DNA from: Forficula auricularia
Taxonomy: Eukaryota > Arthropoda > Insecta > Dermaptera > Forficulidae
DNA length: 64,000 bases
NCBI GenBank assembly: GCA_024734495.1
Contig: JALMQS010000030.1
Span: 13,618,378-13,682,377, forward strand
Direction of reading: 5' to 3'
Shown: positions 9,709 to 21,539 of the stretch, piece by piece
How the letters are laid out: each line of letters begins with the position of its first letter
Position numbering within the stretch: position 1 is the stretch's first letter
Made by a program: the position numbers and the translations under genes
Notes under the pieces: model-generated
Databases searched by the model: none
Told to the model about the DNA's origin: nothing
What the model saw: the letters and a program-made list of their open reading frames with translations, nothing else

Positions 9709-9907
9709 ATAAATTATATTTAAACAAAAAACTAAAAAAGACTTTTCTAAAAAGTACAAAATAATGTAATACTTAATTAAAAAGTGTGGGGCGCAGAAGT
9801 ATGTACTTTTCATTAATTTAGACAAAGTGCTCCACGCTTTTTGATTAAATATTACATTATTTTGTACTTTTTAGAAGCGTTTTTTTAGTTTTTTTTAAAT
9901 ATAATTT
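9709..9907. repeat. Palindromic MITE, about 200 bp
   Basis: The left arm (TTATATTTAAACAAAAAACT, then AAAAAGTACAAAATAATGTA) is the near complement of the right arm (TACATTATTTTGTACTTTTT, then AGTTTTTTTTAAATATAA). The centre holds 'tgtggggcgcagaagtatgt'. There is no coding capacity. Confidence 0.8.
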
Positions 9908-10045
9908 ATTTTTTTACATTTTATTCTTAATTATTTTTATAGAGAAAAGTTTGCGGAATTTAACAGAATGAAATGTATTTATTTTTATATAATTTCATTT
10001 AAATTGAGTAGGTCAGTAGGTAAACAATTATTTTAATAGAGAAAC

Positions 10046-10337
10046 TAGCTGCAAGGCCCGCCTTCGGCGGCCCTCTTGCTAGCCAGGGGACACGCCGCCT
10101 GGACCCCAGCCCTCGAACCCCACCCTCACCCCCCACTCCCACCCACCACACCCACCGAAAATCACCCAGCACCTCCACCCCTCGCCCCCACACCACCACC
10201 CCAACACTCCATTCCGCACCCTAACCCACTAATCCCCCTCGCCCCAACCCCCGCCCCCAAAACTCCTCCAGCACCCCCACACACTTTCACAGATTTGGAG
10301 CAATGTACAGACAAAACCTTAATTTTATATATATAGA
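10046..10337 (+). repeat. GC/C-rich insect repeat, short copy
   Basis: It begins ACTAGCTGCAAGGCCCGCCT and ends 'gatttggagcaatgtacaga', then 'tatatatagatg'. The start and end match the 6765-7790 copy and about 700 bp of interior are missing. It lies between two copies of 'gtttgcggaatttaacagaa' (9948 and about 10338). That looks like duplicated target sequence, although about 80 bp separate the left copy from the element. Confidence 0.65.
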
Positions 10338-10608
10338 TGTTTGCGGAATTTAACAGAACAAAAGTCACATTGATAGATAGATACATACATACTTACATAC
10401 AGGTAAAGCTAATATAAAGTGTTTAATACAAAAAATTAAAACTTTTTAAAATAAAATCCAGCCCGATTTTTTTTTATCATTAGTTAATTCAGTTTTTAAT
10501 TATATAGTAAATAGTCATTTGATATATAAATATATTTTGATTTAATTATCTTCTACGAAAAAATATTTGAATTTGAATTTTCCATTGTTGATTTCAATAA
10601 TGTTGTAG

Positions 10609-10711
10609 TGGTTCGAGTGATGAGCCGCTGGACCCACTGCGTTCAATTTCCTCTTCCGCCAGCCCGAAGCCAAGCCCCAATCCTGAAAGTGGCGCCGAGA
10701 CTTCCCTCGAG
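10609..10711 (+). CDS. Internal exon, Ser/Pro-rich linker (PHLDB/LL5-like gene)
   Basis: The acceptor is TTGTTGTAG (to 10608) and the donor is GTAAAT at 10712. It enters at phase 2 (AG plus T gives Ser), matching 8154, and leaves at phase 0. It encodes about 35 residues: SGSSDEPLDPLRSISSSA, then SPKPSPNPESGAETSLE. The sequence is low-complexity and probably disordered, with SP motifs that could be phosphorylated. The phase fits exon 61238 and both candidate alternative first exons. Confidence 0.85.
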
Positions 10712-11193
10712 GTAAATACCTCTATTTGTTATTTTTGTATTCCTTTTAAACAATATAAACTCTTCATTTAGAGCATTAGCTTTATTACGCTTCCTGAAAT
10801 GATCTCATAACTAACCTAATTTTGGATATCTTTGAAAATAGATCCCTTAGTTTTGCTGACTTTTACATTTTTATAATTCCTACTATGTCTTCCAAGCTTG
10901 CTGATTTTCTATTCTTTCTATATTGAATGTGCAAATTGTTTATATCTATTATTAACTATTGTTTAATAACTTAAATATAAAACACTTATTCGATTATAAT
11001 ATATTAATATTATTATTTATCCCTACGATGATCAATACGGGTTGAAATATTTTACAATCGTTTTTTCTTTACTAAAGGTTAAAAATATATTATATACCAC
11101 TATATAAATCCATCAAAATTTTATAATTCGTATAAAAAGAAAATTTTATATTTCATTTTATAGGTAGGTATAGTAAAGCTTGATTACATCTAT

Positions 11194-11536
11194 TAGTCCA
11201 AGAGCTGGTGACACATTTTTGAGTACGGATTTGACCCAACTAGAAATAATGCGTAATAGTACCGTCTTTGATAGTTGTACAAGGAATGGCTGGTCTAAGC
11301 AGGTGGACCAGGTACTGCGCATGGTGTGAGTGCGGTAAAAAATATTTTTTAACACATATGTATATAATACATATGTATTTTTTTACCGCACTCACACCAT
11401 GCGCAGTACCTGGTCCACCTGCTTAGACCAGCCAGACTGGCCATTCCTTGTACAACTATCATAGACGGTACTATTACGCATTATTTCTAGTTGGGTCAAA
11501 TCCGTACTCAAAAATGTGTCACCAGCTCTTGGACTA
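11194..11536. mobile_element. Near-perfect palindromic MITE, 343 bp
   Basis: Arms of about 160 bp are almost exact complements, beginning TAGTCCAAGAGCTGGTGACA and ending TGTCACCAGCTCTTGGACTA. The short AT-rich spacer is 'aacacatatgtatataatac'. The only clear arm difference is a short insertion (agactggcc) in the right arm. It is flanked by TAT on both sides. High arm identity suggests recent formation. The superfamily is not assigned. Confidence 0.9.
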
Positions 11537-11539
11537 TAT

Positions 11540-13350
11540 TCGATTTATATAATTGAAGTAATTGAAATTTAATCATTTCTACTCGCTAATTTATTATTAT
11601 ACAATTGAACCATACAATTTATAATGAATATTCTATTTATAATAATGTTATAGATTTCATTGGAATGAATTCATTATTTGAATTTAAATGAATTTTTAGA
11701 ATCTGTGAAATCATTCATAAACATTATTTTAAAATATTTATTTTTTACAAAACACATAAACTTTAATTTTAAGATTAAGAAATTTTCATCTGCCTAAAAA
11801 AATGGAAATTAAATAAATAAATTATTTTCATATAGAAAATATTAGAAAAATGCATAAATAAAAGAATTAATAATAATTTCAGGTAATAATGTTTTTGTAG
11901 CAAGCTTTAACATTAGTTTTAAGACTTGTATTTGGAAAATTAAATAAGTATACAAACCTGTTTTAAATAATAATCGTATTAATAGATTAAATAGTTAAAT
12001 TGCTGTAATAGATTCATCAACAAATGTTATATGATTTTGTGATTAAATTGGAATTATATCTTTGAAATTTTTAACCCAATCTAAAAAAAAAATTACTCAA
12101 AGACAATTTATTTCCCATTGCTTGAATTATTCAATGAACATGAGCTGTTTAAAAATAAAAAAAAAAACGTCACCTATACAAAAGATAAATCTTTAGATTC
12201 AGGCCTTAAAAATGAATTTATTTAATAGTGCATGAAAAAGTTTTCACTTCCTAAATTAAGAATATTCGGATAGATATTACAACTTTATACGATATTTACA
12301 TTTTTTTAGATATTTTATTATATTTATTCCCTCCAAGATATTGTATTATAATATTTATTTTTATTGCTTTCTTATATCTTGAGTCAGTGAGTTCAGCCAT
12401 ATTAATCTAATGTTTTTCTTAAAAATCACTTTGCTTAATAAAGTCAAAAAATTCTAAACTACAACGTCAATATGATTTCATTATTATTCAATTTTTTTCT
12501 TGACTTGCTTTGTTTTCTACGCCTTCGGGAACAGTGATCCTTTTAACATATAAATATTTACAATAAAATGAAAAATAAAATTGAGAATTATTTTTTTAAA
12601 AACTGCAATAATTTCAAAAGAAAAGCAATAATTTCAACCCTTTTGCAATGCCTGATCTCGCCTTGTCGTGATGTAGTTGTTTGAAGAAATTCATCTGCTT
12701 AACAAAATTTATTTTTTCCTATGTATTTTTTATTTTTTATTTTTTTAAGTAAATAATTTCATTCTAACTTCCAGCTTTTGAAAATAGTTCCATAGATTAA
12801 TATTTGTTTACACTATTAATTTGTAATTTTTTTTTAAAGCTTTAAAAAAATATAAAAATATCCGGGGCATAATATAGTTGTTTTATTTGACAAAATTTAT
12901 CTTCTTGAGCTAATTTATTTAGCAAATAATTATTTCCTATTTACAGCTTTTATGAATTGTTCGTAGATATATTGGCATAATTATAAGGTCACATAAGCTC
13001 CCAGTCAAAACATGGGAGCGGCCATCTCTTATTAGTATTAATAATTATAATACTTTCGCGTCCTTAAAATTTCAGTTCATTTCTATAAATGTTTCCTTTA
13101 TTTATTCATTTCTATTCCCATTTATTCAAACTTATGGTTTACTTGCTTATTTCTTTTGACCTGGACATCATACTTTTTAAATTCATGTTTGAATGCAAGA
13201 ACATTGAGGGTTTTTTTAAAGATATATAGTATATACACCTTTTACATCGTTATCACATGTCAATGTCAATCAAAATCCTCACCTGATTACGTAGATGAAA
13301 CATTTAATCGCTGATTAAAAATATTTCCTAGAAATTTTGTTAATCACCAT
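11540..13350. other. Unassigned AT-rich intron sequence
   Basis: No ORF, tRNA-like box, long inverted repeat or recognisable transposon domain was seen. It consists of AT-rich simple stretches. Confidence 0.45.
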
Positions 13351-13354
13351 TAAT

Positions 13355-13550
13355 TACGAGCTTTTCGTGCGTGCCTTCGGCACGCCCTCGAAGCTCGGCC
13401 CTCCGGGCTGGTGCCCTGGCGGGCAGCGTCTCGGTCCAAAAATTTTATTTCTCTTAAAAAACCACACTCCAAATGTATACCGGTAAACTACCGAAAATAC
13501 ATCGTCTCTTAAAAGTTTCGCCTCTTTAACGTTTGAATGGCGAGGGTGGG
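13355..13550 (+). repeat. GC-rich dispersed repeat fragment
   Basis: 'ccttcggcacgccctcgaag', 'gccctggcgggcagcgtctc' and 'ggtcc' stand out from the AT-rich surroundings. They share 'ccctggcgggNagcgtct' with 23745-23880. It may be related to the GCTGCAAGGCCCG family. No coding use was seen. Confidence 0.5.
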
Positions 13551-13883
13551 GGGGAGGAATAATGATCAATATATTTAATGTTTCTTAATTTAAAATGAAT
13601 TGGAGTCTTTCATTTCAAAATTCGAGTCCAAATTAGAATTATATTTCAAATTTGCCTGGTTGATGAAAATCGATTGGAGCCATCAGTTTAAAATCCGCGC
13701 TGACAATTATATTTCAAATTTGCCTCGTTAATTAATATATATTTAATGTTTCTTAATTTAAAATCTATTGGTGTTTTTTCATTTTCATTCGAGTTCAAAT
13801 GAATACAATATTATCTCGACACAAAGTCCAAATCAAAAATATATAGTTTTAGTAACAGAAATCAAGATACAAATATTAATGTT

Positions 13884-13952
13884 GCATTGGTGTAATCGCT
13901 AGAGCTGATGCCCATAGTTCAAGAGTTCGTCGGTTCGATTCTAGGCAAGAGC
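13884..13952 (+). repeat. tRNA-like sequence (SINE head or tRNA relic)
   Basis: A-box-like TGGTGTAATCGCTAGAG and B box GGTTCGATTCT are about 45 bp apart. There is no proper acceptor stem, so it is not a functional tRNA. Confidence 0.5.
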
Positions 13953-14169
13953 GTAATTTTTTTAAAGAAAATTCTCTCAGCGTTGTTACAAATTAATCTA
14001 GACAAATATATATATATATATATAGTATTCAAACCGCACACAGTAAATTCATTAACATGTAGGTACAACTAAAATTTTCAAATTCGTCATCAATCATTAT
14101 TATAAAGTAATCAGCCTTTGGTTTGACTATCCCATGACAATAGTTGTACAAAAATGGGTAAAATTCATC

Positions 14170-14430
14170 AAAAGAACCGTTTCTGCCCTTTCCCTGTACT
14201 ACAGATACTATCACGGTGTCTGTTCAGTCGAGCTGAAATCAATTATCCCCCCTAATGCCCTCTTTAATAGAAACACGCGGTTTTCAAACGCTCAGCACCC
14301 CTTCGCTGTCAAATTGGATAAAAGTCGAACAAGCGCTTTCGTCAACTCTTTTATCCCTATGACCTCCAGAGATGGAACTCGCTCCCTGCCACCATCTTTC
14401 CCGCGACATTATCATAAAATAAAAAAAAAA
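14170..14430 (+). pseudogene. Non-LTR retrotransposon reverse-transcriptase C-terminal fragment
   Basis: The frame reads ALSLYYRYYHGVCSVELKSI, IPPNALFNRNTRFSNAQHPF, AVKLDKSRTSAFVNSFIP, then MTSRDGTRSLPPSFPRHYH. The pattern 'R-S--HP--V-L---RT---S-IP-T-R-WNSLP-S-FP' is the C-terminal end of insect LINE ORF2 proteins. Here WNSLP has decayed to TRSLP. A poly-A run follows at 14416, so this is a 5'-truncated insertion. The frame is open from 14134. Confidence 0.8.
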
Positions 14431-14500
14431 AAAAACCACATGTATTTTCGATACTGCACATCTCTGTTGTATGTATGAATAAAATTTAAATTTAAAATTT

Positions 14501-15880
14501 TTACAGTGAAAACAAAGATTTAAGTATCTTTTTGGGTGTCTTTTTTTGAAAAAAGATGGAAATTATTTCAAAAATCAACCCAGTATATAATATTATTAAA
14601 TGAATTTAACTTTAAAGGACATCATAGATATTAGTTGAAATATTTTTACATTGCATATCAGAGAGGTTCGTCCCCTTAGGAATCGAACCCAAGCGCTAAC
14701 TAAGCTTGCCGGGCCAGTAGCCAAACCCTTAAGACAAAACTCTCTCTGACATGCAACATATATAATTATTATAGCTAGATTTTTCACTCCCTTCAACTCA
14801 AAGGGAATAGTGAAAATTCCTGCTAAACTGAAAAAAGTTTTCAGTGACGGACCCATGGATTTTACAGTGAAAACAAAGATTTAAGTATCTTTTTGGGTGT
14901 CTTTTTTTGAAAAAAGATGGAAATTATTTCAAAAATCAACCCAGTATATAATATTATTAAATGAATTTAACTTTAAAGGACATCATAGATATTAGTTGAA
15001 ATATTTTTACATTGCATATCAGAGAGGTTCGTCCCCTTAGGAATCGAACCCAAGCGCTAACTAAGCTTGCCGGGCCAGTAGCCAAACCCTTAAGACAAAT
15101 CTCTCTCTGACATGCAACATATATAATTATTATAGCTAGATTTTTCACTCCCTTCAACTCAAAGGGAATAGTGAAAATTCCTGCTAAACTGAAAAAAGTT
15201 TTCAGTGACGGACCCATGGATTTTACAGTGAAAACAAAGATTTAAGTATCTTTTTGGGTGTCTTTTTTTGAAAAAAAGATGGAAATTATTTCAAAAATCA
15301 ACCCAGTATATAATATTATTAAATGAATTTAACTTTAAAGGACATCATAGATATTAGTTGAAATATTTTTACATTGCAGATTTGTCTTAAGGGTTTGGCT
15401 ACTGGCCCGGCAAGCTTAGTTAGCGCTTGGGTTCGATTCCTAAGGGGACGAACCTCTCTGATATGCAATGTAAAAATATTTCAACTAATATCTATGATGT
15501 CCTTTAAAGTTAAATTCATTTAATAATATTATATACTGGGTTGATTTTTGAAATAATTTCCATCTTTTTTCAAAAAAAGACACCCAAAAGATACTTAAAT
15601 CTTTGTTTTCACTGTAAAATCCATGGGTCCGTCACTGAAAACTTTTTTCAGTTTAGCAGGAATTTTCACTATTCCCTTTGAGTTGAAGGAAGTGAAAAAT
15701 CTAGCTATAATAATTATATATGTTGCATGTCAGAGGGGTTTTGACTTAAGGGTTTGGCTACTGGCCCGGCAAGCTTAGTTAGCGCTTGGCCCGATTCCTA
15801 AGGAGGACGAACCTCTCTGATATGCAATGTAAAAATATTTCAACTAATATCTATGATGTCCTTTAAAGTTAAATTCATTA
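14501..15880. repeat. Tandem and inverted array of a 361-bp tRNA-like repeat
   Basis: Unit starts (TTACAGTGAAAACAAAG) recur at 14501, 14862 and 15223. The third copy breaks off at about 15378 and the array continues in opposite orientation to 15880, giving roughly 1.4 more units. Each unit has, on one strand, TGGCTACTGGCCCGG (A-box-like) and GGTTCGATTCC (perfect B box) followed by CTAAGG. Copies 1 and 2 are nearly identical, differing for example at AAAACTC/AAATCTC. The 86-aa frames on the minus strand are repeat artefacts. Confidence 0.9.
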
Positions 15881-15889
15881 AAATTTTTA

Positions 15890-16820
15890 ATTAAAGGAAT
15901 AAAATACATTTTTCGTTAATTTTCTAAAATATTGAAAAATAAATAAGTTATAGGGGAGTACTGGATCAATGACGTGAGGTTAGTGTGGTCCCGTAGGACA
16001 CTTTTCTCTCATTTGGAAAAGTTCAAATGACTCGTTTTATCTCTATCGAATTAAACTGTATAAATTATTAAATTTTTATTCAAAATTCATTTACTAACAT
16101 ATTCTTGATTGTCATAATTTTATTTAAAAGTAAACACTTCTGGTCCATTAGGTATTTTCAACCTGGATTGTTTTCTTTTTCTAAAGACAAAAAAATTTTA
16201 AACTAATTTAGTGGCACTTTCTCGTTTTTTATTTTGCTAATTAAAAACCGAAAACCTTTTTGACTTTGCTATCTTCGGGTATTTAAAAATATTGATTTAG
16301 TCAGCTTTTCTTTATTTTTTAAATGCCAATGCACTGGAGAATAATAAGGAAAAATGGAAATAAATAATCAATGACATCAAGTTGATGAAAAAAGCAAATT
16401 CCAATTAATGAGGCATTTCCTCTGATGATTCAAAAGTCAATTTCGAACAAGATAAGCACTATTGTCATTCTCGCGTTTGAAAGAATAAGAACAAGGAGTA
16501 CTTATATTCATGGGATAAGTTTAGCATGGCGCTTGAAGTGTCTAAATCTTTGTCTGTAAATCAAATAAGATTGGGAGGGTCTGTATAGGGTCACCCGCCT
16601 CAGAACAAATCTTACCACATGTTTCATAACTTCGGTGATCTTTTAACAAGCGGTGCTTTCCACATACCAAGATTGTCGGCTATATTTATATATATATAAA
16701 CTTCCTATTCTCCGACTCCACAGAGCTGGATGAAGGTAAACTGAAGCCGAATCTTGAATTTGAAATTTTAAACTATAGTAGACACTCGTGAAAACTGAAT
16801 GTCAATTCCTCATTCTAAAT
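15890..16820. other. Unassigned intron sequence
   Basis: AT-rich with slightly less AT content at 16500-16740. I see no coding exon with valid phase and no repeat family. Confidence 0.4.
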
Positions 16821-16828
16821 GTCATATA

Positions 16829-17552
16829 CAGTGGTACCTTGAGATAAGAATTTAATTCGTTCTGTGATCATCGTCGTATGTCAAAAAATCCTATCTCAAA
16901 GCAATTTTTTCCCATTTAAAATAATGTAATATATATTAATGCGTTCTAGCGATATGAAACTAACCCAAAACACAGTTAAATTACACATAATATAAGTACA
17001 CAATTTGTATATATAGATAAACGAGTAATAATACACATAATGTTTATTTTTTTTTTTTGGCTTTTCGGCCTTTCTAGCCATAAGCCTAATTACGATACTA
17101 GTTATATTTTTTTTTAAATTTGTCTCTACCCCCGGGGGTCAGATTTTAGCTGGATGCCTCGAGTCGGATTCGAACCCGGGTCCCCTGGTTAGCTCGCTGT
17201 CAAGCTACCGCCTAGCCTATCTGACCCCCCATAATGTTTATTAATTTGTTTATAAATATATTAATAACAAACAATGTTTATTAATCATCACTTTAACGTC
17301 AGGCCTTTTTGGCCTTATTTTCCTGACTTTCACTGCGCGAGACCTTCATAAGGTAACGATCAAGAGAGGTCTGTTTCTGCCTTCTTTTTAAAATGTTACT
17401 AAAGAATGTGAGACACCTATCATCAAATAAGGCACATCGCAAATTCGTATCTCAAATTTTTCGTTGGATGACGAGGTATAAATTTTAGAATATTTCATGT
17501 TGTATCTCAAAACATTCGTATGTTAGGACATTCGTATCTCAAGGTACCACTG
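16829..17552. mobile_element. Tigger/pogo-like MITE with TA target duplication
   Basis: The ends are CAGTGGTACCTTGAGATAAG and, complemented, CAGTGGTACCTTGAGATACG, flanked by TA (16827-16828 and 17553-17554). This end sequence is characteristic of pogo/Tigger-type Tc1/mariner elements. There is no transposase. A SINE (17048-17229) has inserted into it, so the original MITE was about 530 bp. Confidence 0.85.
17048..17229 (-). mobile_element. tRNA-derived SINE, reverse orientation
   Basis: On the plus strand it starts with the T run and GGCTTTTCGGCCTTTCTAGC. It contains CGAATCCGACTCGAGGC in complement and the B-box complement GATTCGAACC at 17168, and ends at CTGACCCCC. The target duplication is CATAATGTTTATT on both sides (about 17036 and 17230). 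It is the same family as 8397-8577. Confidence 0.9.
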
Positions 17553-17554
17553 TA

Positions 17555-18415
17555 CCTATATTCAGAAATTGTCAAATAATTTTTCCACGAAAAGCTTTCA
17601 TTGTGTATGTTTTACAATTTCACCTAAATGAGACTATCCGCTAGTTAACATTTGTTTACAAGAAAAAATTAATTTCCTAGTAAAAAAAGATATCTTTATT
17701 TACTTACTAACAAATAGGAAATTGAGAATAAACTCTTCCTTGGAAAAACTAGGTTGGCCTTTATGGCCCAAACCATCTTATTAACAGGCTTTTATTAGAA
17801 TTTTGTTAGAATAAAATATTTTATAAACACAAGTTAATTTATTAGTCAAGTTTAGCTTCCGCTAAAGCGGAGAAAAAGAAATCTGGAACATACAACTGGC
17901 AAATATTGTTATCACAAAAATAGACCACCATGAAAATTGCTAGAATTAAAAATATCAGTGTATAATAGAAGAAATATTTCATGGACATCTTGATATTCAT
18001 AAACGAAATTTTGTTTAGTGCACACCAAATGACTTTCACTTATCCCTTAACTTAACTTTAAAAAATTAAAGGTAAATTTATTTGTATTTAAATTTTGAAA
18101 ACGCATGTTAAAATATTGGCGTACTCTACTCTGATCGCAATACTACCTTTCATTAGGATTTCTAAATAATTTCAAACAAACACAACTTTTCTCCCAGATA
18201 TCATACAATTCTTGATATATGTATAATATAATGAAAATGTAGAAAAAATCGATAAGATGCTTTGCAGAAAAGTCGGAAAAATCTCAAAAAAAGTAAAGTG
18301 GTATTTTTTGTCAGTTTATTTGAACTAAAATCTTGCTATGAATTCTCGAACCGATAATTAACTAGATTTTTAACTTATTTTGATTATTTATGTCCATCGA
18401 TTAAATCAATAAGTT
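17555..18415. other. Unassigned intron sequence
   Basis: No supported feature. A 65-codon minus-strand frame at 17842-18039 is hydrophobic only because of its T-rich composition. Confidence 0.4.
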
Positions 18416-18418
18416 TTT

Positions 18419-18757
18419 GTAGGGAAATAAGGACAATAGCTTATGCAAATAATATTTATTTTTTGCCAACGTTTCGTCAACTTTGTTGACTTCCTCAGGG
18501 CTCAAACAAATTAACTTCTTTCCATATTTGTCATTTTATAAATATTCATTCTTAGCAAACACATAAGGCCAGTCATCGAACAGATTGAAAATATTTTCCT
18601 ACTTAAATCTTAAAATCTTAAATTTATAAAATGACAAATATGCAAAGAGGTTAATTTGTTTGAGCCCTGAGGAGGTCAACAAGGTTGACGAAACGTTGGC
18701 AAAAAATAAAAATTATTTCATAAGCTATTGTTCTTATTTCCTACAACAACTTATTAA
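18419..18757. repeat. Foldback element with two hammerhead-like cores
   Basis: The arms pair from AGTTTTTGTAGGGAAATAAG on the left to the complement CTTATTTCCTACAACAACTT on the right. Each arm holds CTGAGGA, a perfect 6-bp hairpin GTCAAC/GTTGAC with a 3-base loop, then GAAACGTT. These are on the minus strand at 18469-18498 and on the plus strand at 18667-18697. GCC before and GGC after the core could form stem I. The element is non-coding. Confidence 0.75.
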
Positions 18758-19772
18758 TTAGGTTTTTAAATTTCATACCCGTTTTATAGGTTTACTGTTT
18801 TCCGAAATAGAAAGTCAGATTGAAAATATTGGAATTAGAAGCACTGACGTAAAAAAAATTCTCCCCTTTCCAATACCTTATATTTTGAAATATTTAAATG
18901 AATATTTCCTAAAGATGAAAAAATGTAATTTCGTCAAAACTCTCTAAGTCTATCCTTGAGTAATTTTTCAATTTGGATTTTTGATAAAAAAATAAAATTT
19001 CATTTTCCGCCAAATTTTTCTTTTATTTAAAAGAGTATTTTTTATAGAAATGAAAAATTTAATTTCGTTGAAACATCCCAAAAAAATATATTTTTGTACC
19101 TTGCTCAAAGGGGAAAATTTTACAAAGGTTCCCCTCATCACCACATTATGTGTTGCCCCCTCTCCCATACTCCTATATTTTAGAATATTTTTTTGGCTTT
19201 TTGGCCTGTTTCCGTATGGACTGCGGGACCATATTATATATGCCAGTGATTAGAAGACTTCAATAAGTCAATTTTCTAAGATACCATACTCATAATCATT
19301 CATAAGATACCATACTAATACCAATATTTCATTTTTGAATAAAAAGATATGTTTTCTTACACAAAGGCTGTTAAATAATTGAGTCCTTACGCAATATATT
19401 ATTTCCATTTTAAATACGGAATATTTTTATAAAATAATTTCTTATATCTACTAGGTATTTGTCTGTACATTGACATTATTTTTAGTTAATTATGTCTTCT
19501 TTTTCATTAAATTTTTTATCTTTTATTTAATTAGTTCACATCAAGTGATTTAGGGGGTTAAAAATAGTCTTAGAGCACTGCAGCTGAATATTAAGTCACT
19601 ACCTCGTCATCATCATCATTAACATAATTATATAACTTAGGCTGTTTTTTTTGGATAAATCTATCCATAAACCACTGATCTTTTTCCCGCTTTCTGTTGT
19701 TGGCGATTACTATGATATCGAATTTGAAAGAATTATGCTCAAATACCTAACTTTACAAAAAGAGATATCAAT

Positions 19773-20059
19773 GTGTTTGTCATCAGCTTGATTCAAATAA
19801 ACATATACAATATAAATATAATTTATTTGTTAGAGACTATACTTTCGAAGGTTCGATCTTCATCATCCGACTTTTTAATTAGAAATATTCTCTCTGTTAT
19901 TTCTCATGGATTCAAATACCTAGTTGGAAGTTTTCGTTTTGTTTTAATAGCGAGCTGTCCGAGATATTTCTAATTAATAAGACTGATGATAAAGTAGTCT
20001 CTAACAAATAAATTATATTTATTAATATACATATTTATATACGTTATATGTATATATAC
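19773..20059. repeat. Decayed hammerhead-type repeat, inverted pair
   Basis: On the minus strand, 19835-19869 reads CGGATGA, a GAAGATC-type hairpin with CTTC, then GAAAGTATAGTC. Two core positions are altered. On the plus strand, 'gactgatgataaagtagtct' (about 19980) is a second shortened copy. AATTTATTTGTTAGAGAC and its complement flank them. The repeat's downstream part (ATTTGCATCAAGCAGAGGAC) resumes at 21403 after the foldback insertion at 20060. Confidence 0.55.
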
Positions 20060-21382
20060 TAGGGTGGGTCAAAAAAATCCATTATATTTTTTTTTACAAG
20101 TGCCACGGAAAAATGGGTTGCTAGACACCTTAAAAAAATTCTTTATAAATATGAGCTCTTAATTTTAATAGGAAGATCCTCCGCATCGCAGTTTTTTATT
20201 TTTTTCTCAGTCCAATAGAAAAAAATTCATACCTCATCATTAATTGATTGTACAGAAAAATGTTCTTAAAGAATTTCGTAGGAAATTTAATGCTCTACAA
20301 AAAAGGTATCTTATATTTTTTCCGTTAAACCTCACCATTTGAAAGATATTGAAGATTTAAGTTTGATTATTTTAAGACAAATTTCATTTTTGTTTATGAA
20401 TTTTATAACTCGACAATAAATGGCTATTATAAAATTCGCAATACAAATTTTTGTAGGAAATTAACTGCTCTATAAAAAAGGTGTCTTATGTTTTGGCGAT
20501 TAAATTAAGCGTTCAAAAGATATTCATCATCAAACTTTCATGTGTAAAGATTTTAAGAGTTTTTGATTAGATATTCGAAAAATAGGTGGCGCTAGTTCAC
20601 AAGGCAAACAGAAGAAATAAAATACTTAACAAAAATTCTCTAGAGAAGAAATTTTCTCTAGGACAATATCCAGCTATAGTGGAAAAATGCTTAAAGACGT
20701 TTTGAAGACGTTATCGAAAAAAACAACATGATCGTGATTTCTAATGATTAAAAATAAAATGTTTAGAATAATTGAAAAAAAAATTTCAAAAATTTTGAAA
20801 ATAAAACTCAAATAATACTTATATTAATGACAAAAAATGAAATTTGTATGAAATTCATAAATTAAATTGAAATTTTTCGAATATCTAATCAAAAACTCTT
20901 AAAATCTGAAAGTTTGATGATGAATATCTTTTGAACGCTTAATTTAATCGCCAAAACATAAGACACCTTTTTTATAGAGCAGTTAATTTCCTACAAAAAT
21001 TTGTATTGCGAATTTTATAATAGCCATTTATTGTCGAGTTATAAAATTCATAAACAAAAATGAAATTTGTCTTAAAATAATCAAACTTAAATCTTCAATA
21101 TCTTTCAAATGGTGAGGTTTACGGAAAAAATATAAGATACCTTTTTTGTAGAGCATTAAATTTCCTACGAAATTTTTCAAGAACATTTTTCTGTACAATC
21201 AATTAATGATGAGGTATGATTTTTTTTCTATTGGACTGAGAGAAAAATAAGAAACTGCGATGCGGAGGATCTTCCTATTAAAATTGAGAGCTCATATTTA
21301 GAAAGAATTTTTTTGAGGTGTCTAGCAACCCATTTTTCCGTGTCAGTTGTAAAAAAAAAATAATGGTTTTTGACCCACCCTA
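20060..21382. mobile_element. 1.3-kb foldback DNA element with perfect 8-bp target duplication
   Basis: The ends are TAGGGTGGGTCAAAAAA and its complement. The target duplication ATATATAC is exact (20052-20059 and 21383-21390). The arms of about 510-525 bp (to about 20583 and from about 20875) are near-complements. The centre (20584-20874) is AT-rich with 'ggtggcgctagttcac'. No transposase was found. An 8-bp duplication fits hAT- or P-type mobilisation. Confidence 0.9.
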
Positions 21383-21394
21383 ATATATACACAC

Positions 21395-21520
21395 GTTTAT
21401 TTGCATCAAGCAGAGGACAGCCTCATTGATATCTCTTTATAAATCATCAACTGTGCTACTCTCGGCAAAACAAAATATTTTCAGTTAGCCTTAGGCTAGA
21501 TAAACACTTTGTTATCCATA
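21395..21520 (+). repeat. Continuation of the hammerhead-type dispersed repeat
   Basis: 'catcaagcagaggacagcct' then 'cattgatatctctttataaa' matches 1515-1550. 'tgctactctcggcaaaac' resembles 'tgctgttctcggcaagaa' at about 41300. It is the part displaced by the 20060-21382 insertion. Confidence 0.5.
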
Positions 21521-21539
21521 TATTACTTACTTTAAGGAA

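Noticed and set aside
14596..15217. Two identical 86-codon frames (MGPSLKTFFSLAG...)
   Set aside because: They are successive copies of the 361-bp tRNA-like repeat. The frame runs through the B box, so it is not a protein gene.
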